64,000 bases of DNA from an uncultured Spirochaetales bacterium (GCA_949293595.1 CASFDW010000003.1:192573-256572), one strand, 5' to 3'; positions 16,217-26,270 are shown, numbered from the stretch's first letter. Notes: a model not told the origin generated them from the sequence alone. Numbers and translations: made by a program.

Positions 16217-17518
16217 ATGGGTAAAGAGATAAGATATATCCTTTTGTCATTTTCAGTAGTGCTGGCGATCTTCATTTTCGCCTTCCTCTGGCAGGTCCGT
16301 CCGGGCTACGAGGATGAAATCCTCGCCCAGGCTAGGGAGCGCCAGAACGAACAGCTCGTGAATGTCCCCGAACCGCTTGATACCGATCCGGCAACAGTGG
16401 AATCCCTGGATGCGGATGATGTGGCCGCGGCCCTTCTCGCAGACGATGCTTTCCTCAACAGTGTCGCAGAGAAGGTTGGAGCATCGGTGCCGGGTTATGT
16501 GGAGCAGTATGCAGAGGCATATGTCGATGCTCTTCCGGTCGAGTTCATTGACGGCATTGCGGCCCAGGTCGTGGATTACATCCTGGCCGATCAGGAAGCT
16601 GTGCTGAAAGCCATCGACGCCCGTACGGAGGATGTCGTCAACGGTATTCTTGCGGAAAAGGAAGCCGAGTATTCCGATTACATCGCCAATGCCGTGGCAT
16701 CGCAGGTTGAGGCCATGCGCGCGGGTCTTGAATCCGATATCCTTGCTGCCACGGACAGCCAGATAAACAAGGCGGTTGCGGATGCCGAGGTTGTTGTTGA
16801 CCAGAAGATCGCCGATGCTGTCGCCTCTGCAGAGACAGAGGTAAGGACAATGATCTCCTCTGCGATAGATGAGGCCGTAGCCACGTACGAGCCCCAGGTG
16901 CAGGCCATGATCTCCTCTGCGATAGACGATGCCGTAGCCACATACGAACCCCAGGTCCAGGCCATGATCTCCTCCGCGATAGACGATGCCGTGGCCGTCT
17001 ACGAGCCCCAGGTGCAGGCAATGATCGATTCTTCGCTCGAGGCTGCAAGACAGGAGCTTGCCACATATATCGCGGATAACAAGGATGCGTTTGCCGCCAT
17101 GGTCGCCCAGAATGTCGCGACAGGTCTTGTCGAGGCAAGTGCCAGAAAGACAGGCGATACGGATTACGACCGCGTTGTATACCAGGTGTCGGCGGATGTC
17201 GTGGGCGCAATCGGAGCCAAGGATGCGAAGACATTCGAGGATCTTGATTCCTATAAGGAGAACACATATGCGGCCATAGAGAACATCGTTCTCGAGGTGA
17301 TGTCGAGGCTCGAGGAGAAATACGCTTCCGCTCCGGCCACCTACGAGGCTCCGGCAACGGGGACACAGGCCGCATCAGAGCCTTCAGCTTTGATCACACG
17401 TCCATCCTTCTCCTTCTCCACACCATCTGCAGGAATATCCGGCTCGGACTATGCCGCAGACAGGGAAGAGGTCAGAAGAGCGGAGATCAGGCGTGTGCTC
17501 GACGGATTGATGAACTGA
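16217..17518 (+). CDS. Membrane-anchored repeat protein of unknown function
   Basis: 433 residues. One N-terminal membrane helix (about 6-27, ILLSFSVVLAIFIFAFLW) is followed by a long Ala/Asp/Glu-rich, largely helical region. The middle contains a 19-residue unit (MISSAIDEAVATYEPQVQA) in three nearly identical copies plus decayed flanking copies, probably forming a rod or coiled coil. The C-terminal part is Ser/Thr/Pro rich. No family recognised. Start: ATG 16217; an upstream TTG at 16211 overlapping the coaE stop would add two residues. A structural envelope role is conceivable, but nothing proves it. Confidence 0.65.
   Translation: MGKEIRYILLSFSVVLAIFIFAFLWQVRPGYEDEILAQARERQNEQLVNVPEPLDTDPATVESLDADDVAAALLADDAFLNSVAEKVGASVPGYVEQYAEAYVDALPVEFIDGIAAQVVDYILADQEAVLKAIDARTEDVVNGILAEKEAEYSDYIANAVASQVEAMRAGLESDILAATDSQINKAVADAEVVVDQKIADAVASAETEVRTMISSAIDEAVATYEPQVQAMISSAIDDAVATYEPQVQAMISSAIDDAVAVYEPQVQAMIDSSLEAARQELATYIADNKDAFAAMVAQNVATGLVEASARKTGDTDYDRVVYQVSADVVGAIGAKDAKTFEDLDSYKENTYAAIENIVLEVMSRLEEKYASAPATYEAPATGTQAASEPSALITRPSFSFSTPSAGISGSDYAADREEVRRAEIRRVLDGLMN
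16850..17020 (+). repeat. Three tandem 57-bp repeats inside the gene
   Basis: Copies at 16850-16906, 16907-16963 and 16964-17020 are almost identical in DNA and keep frame (19 codons). A fourth, diverged copy begins at 17021. The near-identity, including synonymous sites, suggests recent expansion by slippage or recombination. Confidence 0.9.
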
Positions 17519-17538
17519 CCGTAATATTTTTCGGAAAG

Positions 17539-17569
17539 CCCTTTCTTCAATTGAGGAAAGGGTTTTTTT
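17539..17569 (+). terminator. Intrinsic terminator
   Basis: CCCTTTC (17539-17545), 10-nt loop, GAAAGGG (17556-17562), then TTTTTTT. It ends the plus-strand unit and reaches the stop codon of the convergent kamA gene. Confidence 0.85.
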
Positions 17570-18602
17570 ATTTTTCAGGGTAGATGCGCCTTCCACCATA
17601 GGGGGATTCGAATACCCAGCATCCGTCCCTGTGCCCGAGCATGTGATCGTGTGTCAGAATGACCTTGCCGCCTCCATCCGGAAGATCCAGCGTGTACTGC
17701 GGCATCGCAAGACCGGACAGTCTTTTCCTCAGCTCCCTTTCCAGTTCCAGCCCGTCCTCCAGATGCACCCTCAGATGCTCCGTGCCGTTGACCAGGTCGC
17801 CTTGGAAAAGATAGTAGGGCTTGATTCTTGCCGAAAGGAGCTTGTTTGAAAGCTCCTCCAGCACGTCCACGTCGTCGTTCACGCCTTTCAGAAGAACCGA
17901 CTGGTTCATGGCCGGTATGCCAAGCTTCATGAATGAGGAGATTATCCTTTCTGTCTCCTCCGTGATTTCCCTCGGGTGGTTGAACTGCGTCATGAGATAG
18001 TATGGTGCGCCGTAATTGTACATGGATATGGTCTCGAACAGCTTGTCTGTGAACCTTTCGGGAAATGTTGCGACAGCCCTGGTGCAGAGCCTGTATATGA
18101 TGTCCGGCCTGGTGGACTTCAGCGTTGCGAGCATGCTTGCTATCTGTCCGTCGGACATCGTGAACATGTCCCCTCCTGTGAGCAGCACTTCCCTGATCTC
18201 GCCATGCATGCCGAGATACGCCGCGGCCTCCTCGAGCTGTTTCCCGCTTATCGGCCCGGATGAGCTGGAGGTGAACCTCCTTCTGAAGCAATGGCGGCAG
18301 TAGGAGAAGCATCTGTCCGTCGTCAGCAGGGCGGCCCTGTTGTGGTACCGGTGTATCAGGCGCGGGGTTTCGGAATGCTCCTCCTCCCTGAGCGGATCCA
18401 GATCACCGACATCGTCGGTGTTCTCCCTCCTGTCCGGTATGAACTGTCTTCTTATCGGATCGTCCGGGTCGTTTTCGTCCATGAGGGCCATCACGTGGTC
18501 CGAGACCAGGAGCGGAAGACGTGGGGATGTGTTGAACCACTGCCTTTCGTCCTCCGTGAGGTCCAGGTGCTCTTCAAGCTGTTTTAGCGAACTTATGCTC
18601 AT
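17568..18602 (-). CDS. Lysine 2,3-aminomutase family radical SAM protein (KamA/EpmB type)
   Basis: Radical-SAM, PLP-dependent aminomutase of 344 residues. The cluster motif is CFSYCRHC (Cys98, Cys102, Cys105), followed by FRRRF, and the KamA core is recognisable (EVLLTGGD, MTQFNHPREI, NQSVLLKGVND). The short length fits the EpmB branch, which makes (R)-beta-lysine for EF-P. EF-P and its ligase gene lie 8-10 kb away, supporting that role, but free lysine aminomutase activity cannot be excluded. Start at 18602 (MSISSLKQLEEHL) is chosen because a TTGATA/TAGATA promoter ends 10 nt upstream, so a longer frame from 18641 would start inside the promoter. Confidence 0.85.
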   Translation of the reverse strand: MSISSLKQLEEHLDLTEDERQWFNTSPRLPLLVSDHVMALMDENDPDDPIRRQFIPDRRENTDDVGDLDPLREEEHSETPRLIHRYHNRAALLTTDRCFSYCRHCFRRRFTSSSSGPISGKQLEEAAAYLGMHGEIREVLLTGGDMFTMSDGQIASMLATLKSTRPDIIYRLCTRAVATFPERFTDKLFETISMYNYGAPYYLMTQFNHPREITEETERIISSFMKLGIPAMNQSVLLKGVNDDVDVLEELSNKLLSARIKPYYLFQGDLVNGTEHLRVHLEDGLELERELRKRLSGLAMPQYTLDLPDGGGKVILTHDHMLGHRDGCWVFESPYGGRRIYPEK

Positions 18603-18612
18603 CTCGGTAAAA

Positions 18613-18641
18613 TATCTATCATCAAAGCCTACGATTATCAA
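18613..18641 (-). promoter_or_regulatory. Promoter of kamA-type gene, near-leaderless
   Basis: Minus strand TTGATA (18641-18636), 17-bp spacer, TAGATA (18618-18613), then 10 nt to the ATG at 18602. No Shine-Dalgarno. Confidence 0.55.
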
Positions 18642-18676
18642 GAAGGGTATGCTAGAATCGTTCTATCGGAGGTGCT

Positions 18677-19990
18677 ATGCCGGAAAAGAAAGAAAAGAAG
18701 AGCCTGAAGGGATATTGGCTCACGACGTTTTTGATTGGACTCGGTTTTTTCACCATGGGTCTGATGGATCCGCTTTATGACAACTACGTGCCCATCTTCC
18801 TCGGATATTACATAGAACAGAACAGCCTTATTGGCGCGATAATGACGCTGGACAACATCCTGGCGATTTTCCTGATTCCGATATTCTCGGCCTTAAGCGA
18901 CAGGACCAAGACAAAAATCGGGCGGAGGATGCCGTACATAGTCACTCTCCTTCCTGTAACCGCAATATTCTTCGGTCTTGTTCCCATCACCGCATATCAG
19001 GGGCTGGCAATCCTCGTGGTCACGATATTCCTGCTGAACATTTCAAAACAGGCTGTCAGGGGGCCCGTGGTCGCCCTGATGCCGGACATGGTCCCCGGGG
19101 ATCTCAGAAGCGAGGCCAACGGTGTGATAAACACGATGGGCGGGATCGCGACCATACTGGGGACAATCCTTCTCGCGCGGCTGATGGATGTTGTCATAAC
19201 GGTCCCCGGTCTTGGGGCGAGGGACAAGATCCTTGCCTTCCCCGTCGCGTCGGTCTTCGTCGTGATTGCGGTGATACTCCTTTTCGTGTTTGTGAAGGAA
19301 AAGAACAGCAAGGTCTCGGAAAAGGAGAGGAACGAGTCGGAAAAGAATGACAAGGAGCCTATTCTCAAAAGCCTCAAGGCGGTCATGGCTGAGAAGGAGA
19401 AGAGCGCGCTCTACATCCTTCTCTCGCTCCTGTGCTGGTTCATTGCATACCAGGGCATCCTCCCGTTTGTAGGCAAATACACCACGGAGGTGCTGGGGAC
19501 GAGTGCCGGAACGGCGGCGCTCTCTTCGGGTATGGTCGGTGTGGCATATGCCATCTTCGCCGTGCCGTCCGGCAGGTTCGCCCACAAGCACGGAAGGAAG
19601 AAGACCATACGCATGGCCCTTCTTGCCCTGGTGGTCATATTGGCGCTCGTGTTCGTGCACTCCGCGTTCCTTTCCGGACTGAATCCCACTGTGAGGCTCT
19701 ATTCGTTCTGGGCGCTGTTGTTTTTGTTCGGAATCTTCTGGGTCACTGTTGTGACGAATTCCTTCCCGATGCTCTGGCAGATGGCCGACTACACCACCAT
19801 GGGGATATATACCGGACTCTATTACTTCTTCAGCCAACTTGCCTCGATAATATCGCCACCGCTGGCAGGAGGTGCGACGGACCTTTTCGGATACCCGGCA
19901 TTGTTCCTGTACGGCATGATTTTCATGCTTGTGGCGTTTTTCCTGATGAAAAAGGTCAACAGGGGAGAACCCGAGGATCTCGAGCAATGA
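18677..19990 (+). CDS. MFS transporter (GPH/SLC45-like)
   Basis: 437-residue inner-membrane carrier with about 12 hydrophobic segments. The first cytoplasmic loop has SDRTKTKIGRRMPYI, the motif-A variant seen in glycoside-pentoside-hexuronide and SLC45-like sugar/cation symporters. A charged loop (KEKNSKVSEKERNESEKND) separates the two halves. CGGAGG precedes the ATG by 5-6 nt. It is divergent from the kamA-type gene and ends at its own terminator. The substrate is probably a sugar or glycoside; nothing nearby narrows it. Confidence 0.82.
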   Translation: MPEKKEKKSLKGYWLTTFLIGLGFFTMGLMDPLYDNYVPIFLGYYIEQNSLIGAIMTLDNILAIFLIPIFSALSDRTKTKIGRRMPYIVTLLPVTAIFFGLVPITAYQGLAILVVTIFLLNISKQAVRGPVVALMPDMVPGDLRSEANGVINTMGGIATILGTILLARLMDVVITVPGLGARDKILAFPVASVFVVIAVILLFVFVKEKNSKVSEKERNESEKNDKEPILKSLKAVMAEKEKSALYILLSLLCWFIAYQGILPFVGKYTTEVLGTSAGTAALSSGMVGVAYAIFAVPSGRFAHKHGRKKTIRMALLALVVILALVFVHSAFLSGLNPTVRLYSFWALLFLFGIFWVTVVTNSFPMLWQMADYTTMGIYTGLYYFFSQLASIISPPLAGGATDLFGYPALFLYGMIFMLVAFFLMKKVNRGEPEDLEQ

Positions 19991-20000
19991 CGATCATGCA

Positions 20001-20036
20001 GGGGTGGAGGCCGGACAGGCTTCCCCCTCTTTTTTT
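20001..20036 (+). terminator. Intrinsic terminator after MFS gene
   Basis: GGGGTGGAGGCC (20001-20012) pairs, with a G-T pair and a bulge, with GGCTTCCCCC (20018-20027), followed by a run of Ts. Confidence 0.75.
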
Positions 20037-20045
20037 GACATGGTA

Positions 20046-20075
20046 TTGCAATCCTGTTTGAAAACCAGCTATAGT
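20046..20075 (+). promoter_or_regulatory. Promoter of the Fn3 lipoprotein operon
   Basis: TTGCAA (20046-20051), 18-bp spacer, TATAGT (20070-20075). It gives an ~80-nt A+T-rich leader before the ATG at 20163. Confidence 0.5.
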
Positions 20076-20162
20076 ACTAAGAGAAAATAGGCAGGAAAAT
20101 ATTATTTTGTTCGATATTTTGCTTTGAACATGTAATCTTTTCTGTTCTGACAGGTTTCTTGA

Positions 20163-23100
20163 ATGATGAAAAAACTTAAATCGGTCTTGTGGATGTTTGT
20201 AATACTTGCAGTATTCTTTCTGAATTCCTGCCTGGTGGATCCTCCTCTGATTCCCGACAGCGGTGGGATTGCATATCAGAAACCCCGGACCCCGGAAAAT
20301 GTGGAGATTGCAAGCGGAGGACCTGCTGTCACTCTTTCATGGGATCCGGTCGAAAACGCCACAAGATATGAAATTTTTGGAAAGCAGATTTCGCAGTCCG
20401 ATGAATCATATAAGCTCATGGCCGAGGTTTTCAGCAAGGGGCAGACAGGAGAAAAAGTTTCCGCATCGATTGATTCATCGAAGATTGCCTATGACAAGGA
20501 TCAGAGGTATCTGTTCCGAATAAGGGCATATATAGACTATTCCCAGGATTCTTCGGTGTCATTGAGCTCGGATTACAGCGTACCGGTCGAAGGTGCGTTC
20601 GAGCCGGAAGGAATCCAGTTCCATGTTGTTGTTACCGATAAGGAGGTGCGTGCCATTTGGAACGTACCAAATCTGATTTCCTATAATTATGAACCGTTGT
20701 ACGGTACTGAATTTCTTTTCTCATATAAACAGGTGGGGGCTTCCGAATCTGTGGATGAGAAGCTTGGCTCCCCGGATTCACCGGTGTTTTCCAAAACGTT
20801 GAATGTCAACGAGATGTTGCAACAGAACAGGGAGTACGAGTTCTCCATAACCATGACCATCACCGGTACTGGTAAGACTTTCACGGAGTCCAAGACTATC
20901 TTGATTTCTAGCGATACGACTCCGGATGCCATAGCTTACGACGATATTTCGGTGAGCCAGGGCTCATCCATTTCCGAGGTTCTTGTTTCCTGGCTGACTC
21001 CTTCGTGGACCTTGTTTGAATCGGAAGAGTCGCCTGATCAGACGTTGTTCACATTGGAAAGGGCCGAAGCCGGTTCAGACCAGTGGGTCGTGCTTGCCGA
21101 CGAGATATCGGTTCAGACGGATTCCGGACTGTTTGTCTATGACGGTGTGGAGCAGGGCAGGATGAGATTCCATTATTCGGACAAGTCCGCTGTTGTGGGA
21201 AAGAAGTATGTCTACCGGATAACGAATGCAGCCTGTGCAACGAATGGCACATGCTATATAAGCGATGAGGAACCTGTATCGTCGGCGGAAGGTTATCTGT
21301 ATTGTCCGGAGGCCAGTGGACTGACAGGTACTTGGATTTCATCGGATGATTTTAATGCCAGGGTGGAACTTAGTTATGAGTCCATTGAGCCTGCTTTGGT
21401 CGAAGGTGTGTACCCGGCGGTAAGAAAAGAGGTGTATGATTATTCCACAGGTTCTGTTGAATCCTCTTTGTCCGACAGCTTTGAGTTCGACGAATCAATT
21501 TCCGAAGGGTACTTCAAATATTCCTATTCCCTTGTCCTGGTGAAGAAGCTGGATGGTTTGATCTATCTGGATCTTGGTGGTTTCGATTTCGGTGTAACAG
21601 ATACTTCCCTTGGAAAAATTGAAAGTAAGCCTCTTTTCAGGAGCCTTGCCGCATCGGACAACAGGATTGGTGAGATCAAGGTTTATTGGGAGGAAATGGA
21701 TCAATCGGTTGAATCTTATTCCTACTCCATCAATGAATCTGATTTTATTTCTTTGAGCGAAGTACAAACCGATGCTGGCGGATATAAGTATTTTGTTTAT
21801 AAGGTCCAGGAGGGGGAGACCGAGTGGAATTTCAAATTGAAAGCCGATGGATATGAATCTCCTTATTCCGTTGCCGGAAACGTTTATACCTTGCCGGATT
21901 CTCTTGACTTCAAGGCATCCAGGGCTGAAAGCAACAGCATTATAACCCTCACTTGGAATAAAGATGCCGGAGTCCCCTCGGGAATCGTTTATGCCTATCA
22001 GGAAAAGCAGGATGACGGGACGTGGTCCGCTCCCGTTGTGGTCGATTATCGGGTCGGCATGTATTATTTCGATCTTTCGAAGAAGAACAGAGCTGAACGG
22101 GAAAAGCAAAGGACCTACCGGTTGGTTGCCTATAACCAGGAACAGTATGAGAGTAATCCGGATGCTTATGTACATACAGACGAGGTTGTAGGATACGTGC
22201 TTCCGTCTCCTGCCGATATAGGGGCGTCCAAGGGCGATTATGTCGGAAGAGTCAGGATTTCATGGTCTCCTGTCAAGGATGCCACAGGTTATGAAATATT
22301 CAGGTATTCGAACATAAATGATTGTGTTTCGGTAGGAAAGGTCGATGCCGGTGCAACCGAATACTTCGACACCATGTACAATCCGTCGATGCCTTATTAT
22401 ACGGTATCTGCAGTCAAGGATGATGTGACATCCTATGTACAGGACGGGTTTGCCACAGTTTCCAACCATGTGTACGCGACGGAACCTTCGAACTTGGGAT
22501 ATCCGTTCGATGATACCGCTGTATCCGGTATATCCGTGTTGAGCTCGATTGATTCGAATAATTATTTCAACGACTACCTTACGATTTCGTTTGCCGCCAA
22601 CAAGACCGCCACGCAGTATGTGTTATATTCAACTTACGGACCTTCGGTGACGGTGGATTCATCAATTCTTGCTTTGGTTGAGGATACAGGCCTTTATACC
22701 AACGGCAAGATCTCGAATGAAATGGGATATGTAGGTTACAACCCTGCCGACGGAAGGCTGACGGTCAATATCAATGTGGGAATCATCGATGACGATCTTG
22801 CGATAAAAAAGGTTTCAATAATCGGGGAGAACAGTCAGGATGTCGATAACTGCCGGACGCTTGAAGCGTCTTTGAACGGTATGTTCCGCCGTGGTTTGAA
22901 TGAATATGATTATGTTTATTTGTTCAATAAAACGATGTCCGGGATGCTGAGGGTTGTGGATGCCAGCTTTAAAGGTGATTGGTATGGATATACCGGAGGT
23001 AGTTTTGCTGATGCTGAAGCCAGAATTTATGACAACGGTTCGACCATTTATGTCAAGAGCGCATATTCAACTAGCTGGGCAGATATGAAATATCCCGGAT

Positions 23101-23441
23101 ATATACAGTTCAAAGGATACCGAGACGATGCATTACCGGTTGTGCTGACTTCAAATGAAGGCTGCAATATTTCTTTGATTCACCGCGATGAAGGTGGTCT
23201 CGGATATCTGGGAACGGATCCTCTGGATAAGATTGGAGTGGACGGGGAAAATGAAACTGTTTTGGTCATTTCTTCCGAATATGCTGTATCCGGACAGCAG
23301 GCAAAATTCAAGGATGCGACAATCAGTCTAAAGGATGTGCTTGTTGCAGGTGGAGGCGGTTCTTATACGGTGACGACCCCCGGTTGGACAAAGACTTTCA
23401 ACGATAACGCTTATGTTTTGGTTAAACCGTTTGTGAAGTGA
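20163..23441 (+). CDS. Large lipoprotein with fibronectin type III-like repeats
   Basis: 1092 residues. The signal peptide ends in a lipobox (FFLNSC, Cys at residue 23), so the protein should be lipid-anchored, probably in the outer membrane. The rest is a string of Fn3-like beta-sandwich modules, recognisable by recurring 'P-x-N-V/I...V-T-L-S-W-D-P-V-x-x-A-T-x-Y-E-I-F' and 'V-R-I-S-W-S-P-V-K-D-A-T-G-Y-E-I-F' segments. The last ~250 residues are a different domain with no recognised family. No enzyme motif is seen. An ATG doublet at 20163/20166 leaves a one-residue uncertainty. The codon choice is more A+T-rich than in neighbouring housekeeping genes. Confidence 0.75.
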   Translation: MMKKLKSVLWMFVILAVFFLNSCLVDPPLIPDSGGIAYQKPRTPENVEIASGGPAVTLSWDPVENATRYEIFGKQISQSDESYKLMAEVFSKGQTGEKVSASIDSSKIAYDKDQRYLFRIRAYIDYSQDSSVSLSSDYSVPVEGAFEPEGIQFHVVVTDKEVRAIWNVPNLISYNYEPLYGTEFLFSYKQVGASESVDEKLGSPDSPVFSKTLNVNEMLQQNREYEFSITMTITGTGKTFTESKTILISSDTTPDAIAYDDISVSQGSSISEVLVSWLTPSWTLFESEESPDQTLFTLERAEAGSDQWVVLADEISVQTDSGLFVYDGVEQGRMRFHYSDKSAVVGKKYVYRITNAACATNGTCYISDEEPVSSAEGYLYCPEASGLTGTWISSDDFNARVELSYESIEPALVEGVYPAVRKEVYDYSTGSVESSLSDSFEFDESISEGYFKYSYSLVLVKKLDGLIYLDLGGFDFGVTDTSLGKIESKPLFRSLAASDNRIGEIKVYWEEMDQSVESYSYSINESDFISLSEVQTDAGGYKYFVYKVQEGETEWNFKLKADGYESPYSVAGNVYTLPDSLDFKASRAESNSIITLTWNKDAGVPSGIVYAYQEKQDDGTWSAPVVVDYRVGMYYFDLSKKNRAEREKQRTYRLVAYNQEQYESNPDAYVHTDEVVGYVLPSPADIGASKGDYVGRVRISWSPVKDATGYEIFRYSNINDCVSVGKVDAGATEYFDTMYNPSMPYYTVSAVKDDVTSYVQDGFATVSNHVYATEPSNLGYPFDDTAVSGISVLSSIDSNNYFNDYLTISFAANKTATQYVLYSTYGPSVTVDSSILALVEDTGLYTNGKISNEMGYVGYNPADGRLTVNINVGIIDDDLAIKKVSIIGENSQDVDNCRTLEASLNGMFRRGLNEYDYVYLFNKTMSGMLRVVDASFKGDWYGYTGGSFADAEARIYDNGSTIYVKSAYSTSWADMKYPGYIQFKGYRDDALPVVLTSNEGCNISLIHRDEGGLGYLGTDPLDKIGVDGENETVLVISSEYAVSGQQAKFKDATISLKDVLVAGGGGSYTVTTPGWTKTFNDNAYVLVKPFVK

Positions 23442-23449
23442 GGCGACTG

Positions 23450-25759
23450 ATGATCAAGAAATTTTTTTCATGCTTTTTGATTTTATTCCTTCTTGCCTCT
23501 TGCAACTATGGCCTTTTTATCGATGATGTTCCAAGATATGATGGCAATTCCAGCAGGTTCGAGACAGTTGCTTTCTTTGATGGAAGCTCTCCAAGGAATC
23601 TGGTTGCGTCGAAGGCTGATTTTTCCGACCGCATAGCCATAAGTTTCGATGCCGTTCCCGGTGCCGATTATTATGGGATTTATTTTGCAGAGGTCCTCCG
23701 CTCGGACAATGTTGCCGATTATGACAGCCTCGAATGGAAACAGATGGAGAATTTCATCGCGGATACCGGAGCAGACATTTATCAGGTTGCTCACATGATA
23801 GATTCTGCAAAAGGTGTCAATTACAAGTATTACTACAAAGTGAAGGCGTTCTGCAGCAATTCCTTCTCCTCGATAAGGGAAGGGGATTATTCATCTGTTG
23901 TCGTGGGCTGGACGCTGTCCCCGCCTGTGTCCTTGAAGGTCAGCCAGGGCCAATATACCGACAGGATATACCTTGAATGGGAACAGGTTGATACAGTACG
24001 CGGCTACAATATCTATTACACATCGAACAAGGAAGCCGACAGCAGCACGTGGACTGTTCTGGAAAAAGACATTCCTGCTCCGTACGGCGTCGAGACGATC
24101 ACTGCGGTTTTCAACAAGATTCCTGAAGCATATCTGGGAAAGGATATCTTTTTTGCCATAGAAAGCGTGTCATATGGTAACTCCGCAAGTCTTAGAAGCG
24201 GCATCAGAAACGGATATACATTTGTTGAAGGTGCTCCTGAGAAGCCTACAGGCGTTTCCTCCTCCTACGCAGACAGTCCGACCGAGATATCCATATCCTG
24301 GGATAAGGCGAAAAGGGAGGATAATACGGAATATACATGGCAGGTGTTCAGAAACACGCCGAATTCCAGTAGCGAGCAGATATTCGAGTTTTCGACTTCC
24401 CTTCTTGCATCGTCGGGCGAGTATTCGTCCGGCGGCAGGACCGTGCGTCTTGAGGATGGTAAGTACGTGCTTGTGGATAACACGTCGGCGGAGGATAATC
24501 CGATTCCTGCGAATGTCGTTACCGATTATGAGTATTCGATAAGGGCCTTGTGCGATATAAAGACGGAGGTGGACGGTGTTGAGACCGTCTCGACCGGTAT
24601 CGGGGAGAGTGCGATCGTGACTGGAAGGCTTCTTCTTCCTCCGACCGACATTTCGGTCAGCATCAGGTATCCTTCCGACTCCGATAAAGGCGGGTTTGAT
24701 TTCACGATAACCACTCCTCCCGGGTATGCTGCGGATAAGGATTGGGTTTACAACATATGGGCACGTCATAACAATGGAACGGATGTCGGAAGCTGGAATG
24801 TCATCGAATCGGTTGCAGTCCCGGAGGGAAGCCTTTCATATTCTGTGGACTATGCAACCCAGCCTTACAACGAGTTCACATTCTCGATAATCAACGGGGA
24901 TAGTTTGGAAAGCCTCAGATACGATGAGATTTCCGGAAGGTCCGCCTTCGCACCTGACAAGGTCGATCTGGAATCGATAAGTGTGATGAGCAATACTTAC
25001 AATCCGGCCTTGAACGCAGGGAAAAACGGGGTATATCCGGTATGGCTTTCGATTGCCGGGAAGGAGAACTACAAGACCATCCATTTTGAGGTGCAGTCCG
25101 GTGGAACCGTCACTCCATATGACATATCGCTTGCAGATCTTGAAAGCGCTTCCTTTGCGCTTCCTTTCAGTCCGGAAAATCCTTTTGAGACCGTATCTGT
25201 GCGTTATAGGGGAGAAAGTTATTTCGGACGGTTTACGAAATGGAGCAATTTTGCATCTTATTATGGAGCACTTACACCGGAGAAGTTCATAAAGATGTTT
25301 GAAGCGTATTCTTTGAAGCCATGGGAATTCGTGGCCTATGACTGGTTCCCGGCCGATTTGAAAACAAAATGGAACAGCAGCAGGATGCATACGATGATAG
25401 ATGCCCACAACACCAGCAGCGTCGGATCTGCAGAGGAGCCTGCAAGCGGATATCCTGGAGGAAAGATCAATTACAATTCGAAAATCGGCTCCGGACTATC
25501 CGGGGATGTGACATTCACATATTCGAATTTCGGAGAGATTGAAGGTATTTATTCGAACGGATCGTACAGCATGAAGGGTGTCAGCATGCAGGGTAACGGA
25601 AGCGACGTCAGCGGGGTGTTGACCGTTTCCGGAATGTATCCGGCAACGGTCGACTTCTCCGGTCTTTCGGTTTCAGGTTATGCCTTTGTCGGATCATACA
25701 GGCTCACGCAGGAAAACGGAAGCGGAACAGTGTCGGTTGTCGCGACAAGGAACGAGTAG
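23450..25759 (+). CDS. Lipoprotein with fibronectin type III-like repeats
   Basis: 769 residues. Signal peptide MIKKFFSCFLILFLLAS followed by the lipobox Cys. Repeated modules of the same type as in the preceding gene (e.g. DRIYLEWEQVDTVRGYNIYY, TEISISWDKAKRE). The C-terminal 150 residues form a separate Gly/Ser/Tyr-rich domain with beta character. Start at 23450 is chosen because GAGG lies 6 nt upstream and the signal peptide begins there; a GTG at 23438 overlapping the previous stop is the alternative. Probably a paralog of, and partner to, the 1092-residue protein in one envelope complex. Confidence 0.75.
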   Translation: MIKKFFSCFLILFLLASCNYGLFIDDVPRYDGNSSRFETVAFFDGSSPRNLVASKADFSDRIAISFDAVPGADYYGIYFAEVLRSDNVADYDSLEWKQMENFIADTGADIYQVAHMIDSAKGVNYKYYYKVKAFCSNSFSSIREGDYSSVVVGWTLSPPVSLKVSQGQYTDRIYLEWEQVDTVRGYNIYYTSNKEADSSTWTVLEKDIPAPYGVETITAVFNKIPEAYLGKDIFFAIESVSYGNSASLRSGIRNGYTFVEGAPEKPTGVSSSYADSPTEISISWDKAKREDNTEYTWQVFRNTPNSSSEQIFEFSTSLLASSGEYSSGGRTVRLEDGKYVLVDNTSAEDNPIPANVVTDYEYSIRALCDIKTEVDGVETVSTGIGESAIVTGRLLLPPTDISVSIRYPSDSDKGGFDFTITTPPGYAADKDWVYNIWARHNNGTDVGSWNVIESVAVPEGSLSYSVDYATQPYNEFTFSIINGDSLESLRYDEISGRSAFAPDKVDLESISVMSNTYNPALNAGKNGVYPVWLSIAGKENYKTIHFEVQSGGTVTPYDISLADLESASFALPFSPENPFETVSVRYRGESYFGRFTKWSNFASYYGALTPEKFIKMFEAYSLKPWEFVAYDWFPADLKTKWNSSRMHTMIDAHNTSSVGSAEEPASGYPGGKINYNSKIGSGLSGDVTFTYSNFGEIEGIYSNGSYSMKGVSMQGNGSDVSGVLTVSGMYPATVDFSGLSVSGYAFVGSYRLTQENGSGTVSVVATRNE

Positions 25760-25772
25760 GAGGATGTTGGGA

Positions 25773-26270
25773 ATGAGAAAGCTTTTGATTCTGATTGTCA
25801 TTTCATTTCTGGCTGTTTCCTGCAGGTATTCGCCTCCTGTGCCTTTGATTGGTGATTACATCATACTCAGTGAGAACGATGAGTACGGAAAAGCCGCCTT
25901 CGGGTTCTATAAGCTGAGCGAAAGCGGCAAATTCTATTTTGTCCAATATGCCGGAAGGACGGGAAGCACCCCTTATCTCTTCGAGGGCACCTACAGGACA
26001 CAGATAAAATCGTTTGATATCTTCCATGCTTATGGAACATTGGTCCTGCATGTTGATTCTGGGCCGGAGAATATAGGCAGCCTCATCCTGAAGGTGGGGG
26101 AGGATAATTCGTTCGAATACTACTGGTCTGTCGATGGTGAGACCGGAATACCGACTTTGGATCTGAAGCGTTCATATGGCGGAGGTGGAGATATTCCGAA
26201 CGGCATAGGAATAAGCGAAGAGGAATTTGCTGAAAGATACAGGCAGGCGGAGGAGGCTGCCGGGGTATGA
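25773..26270 (+). CDS. Small lipoprotein of unknown function
   Basis: 165 residues with a signal peptide and lipobox (MRKLLILIVISFLAVSC). The mature part looks like a compact beta-rich domain (GDYIILSENDEYGKAAFGFY) with a Gly-rich stretch near the end. Start at 25773 is used because GGAGG sits about 9 nt before it and would touch the alternative ATG at 25764. The stop overlaps the next ATG (ATGA). No family recognised. Confidence 0.7.
   Translation: MRKLLILIVISFLAVSCRYSPPVPLIGDYIILSENDEYGKAAFGFYKLSESGKFYFVQYAGRTGSTPYLFEGTYRTQIKSFDIFHAYGTLVLHVDSGPENIGSLILKVGEDNSFEYYWSVDGETGIPTLDLKRSYGGGGDIPNGIGISEEEFAERYRQAEEAAGV

Noticed and set aside
16217..17518. Methyl-accepting or flagellar protein identity for the repeat protein
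   Set aside because: It has one N-terminal helix and helical repeats but no HAMP, signalling hairpin or flagellar motif.
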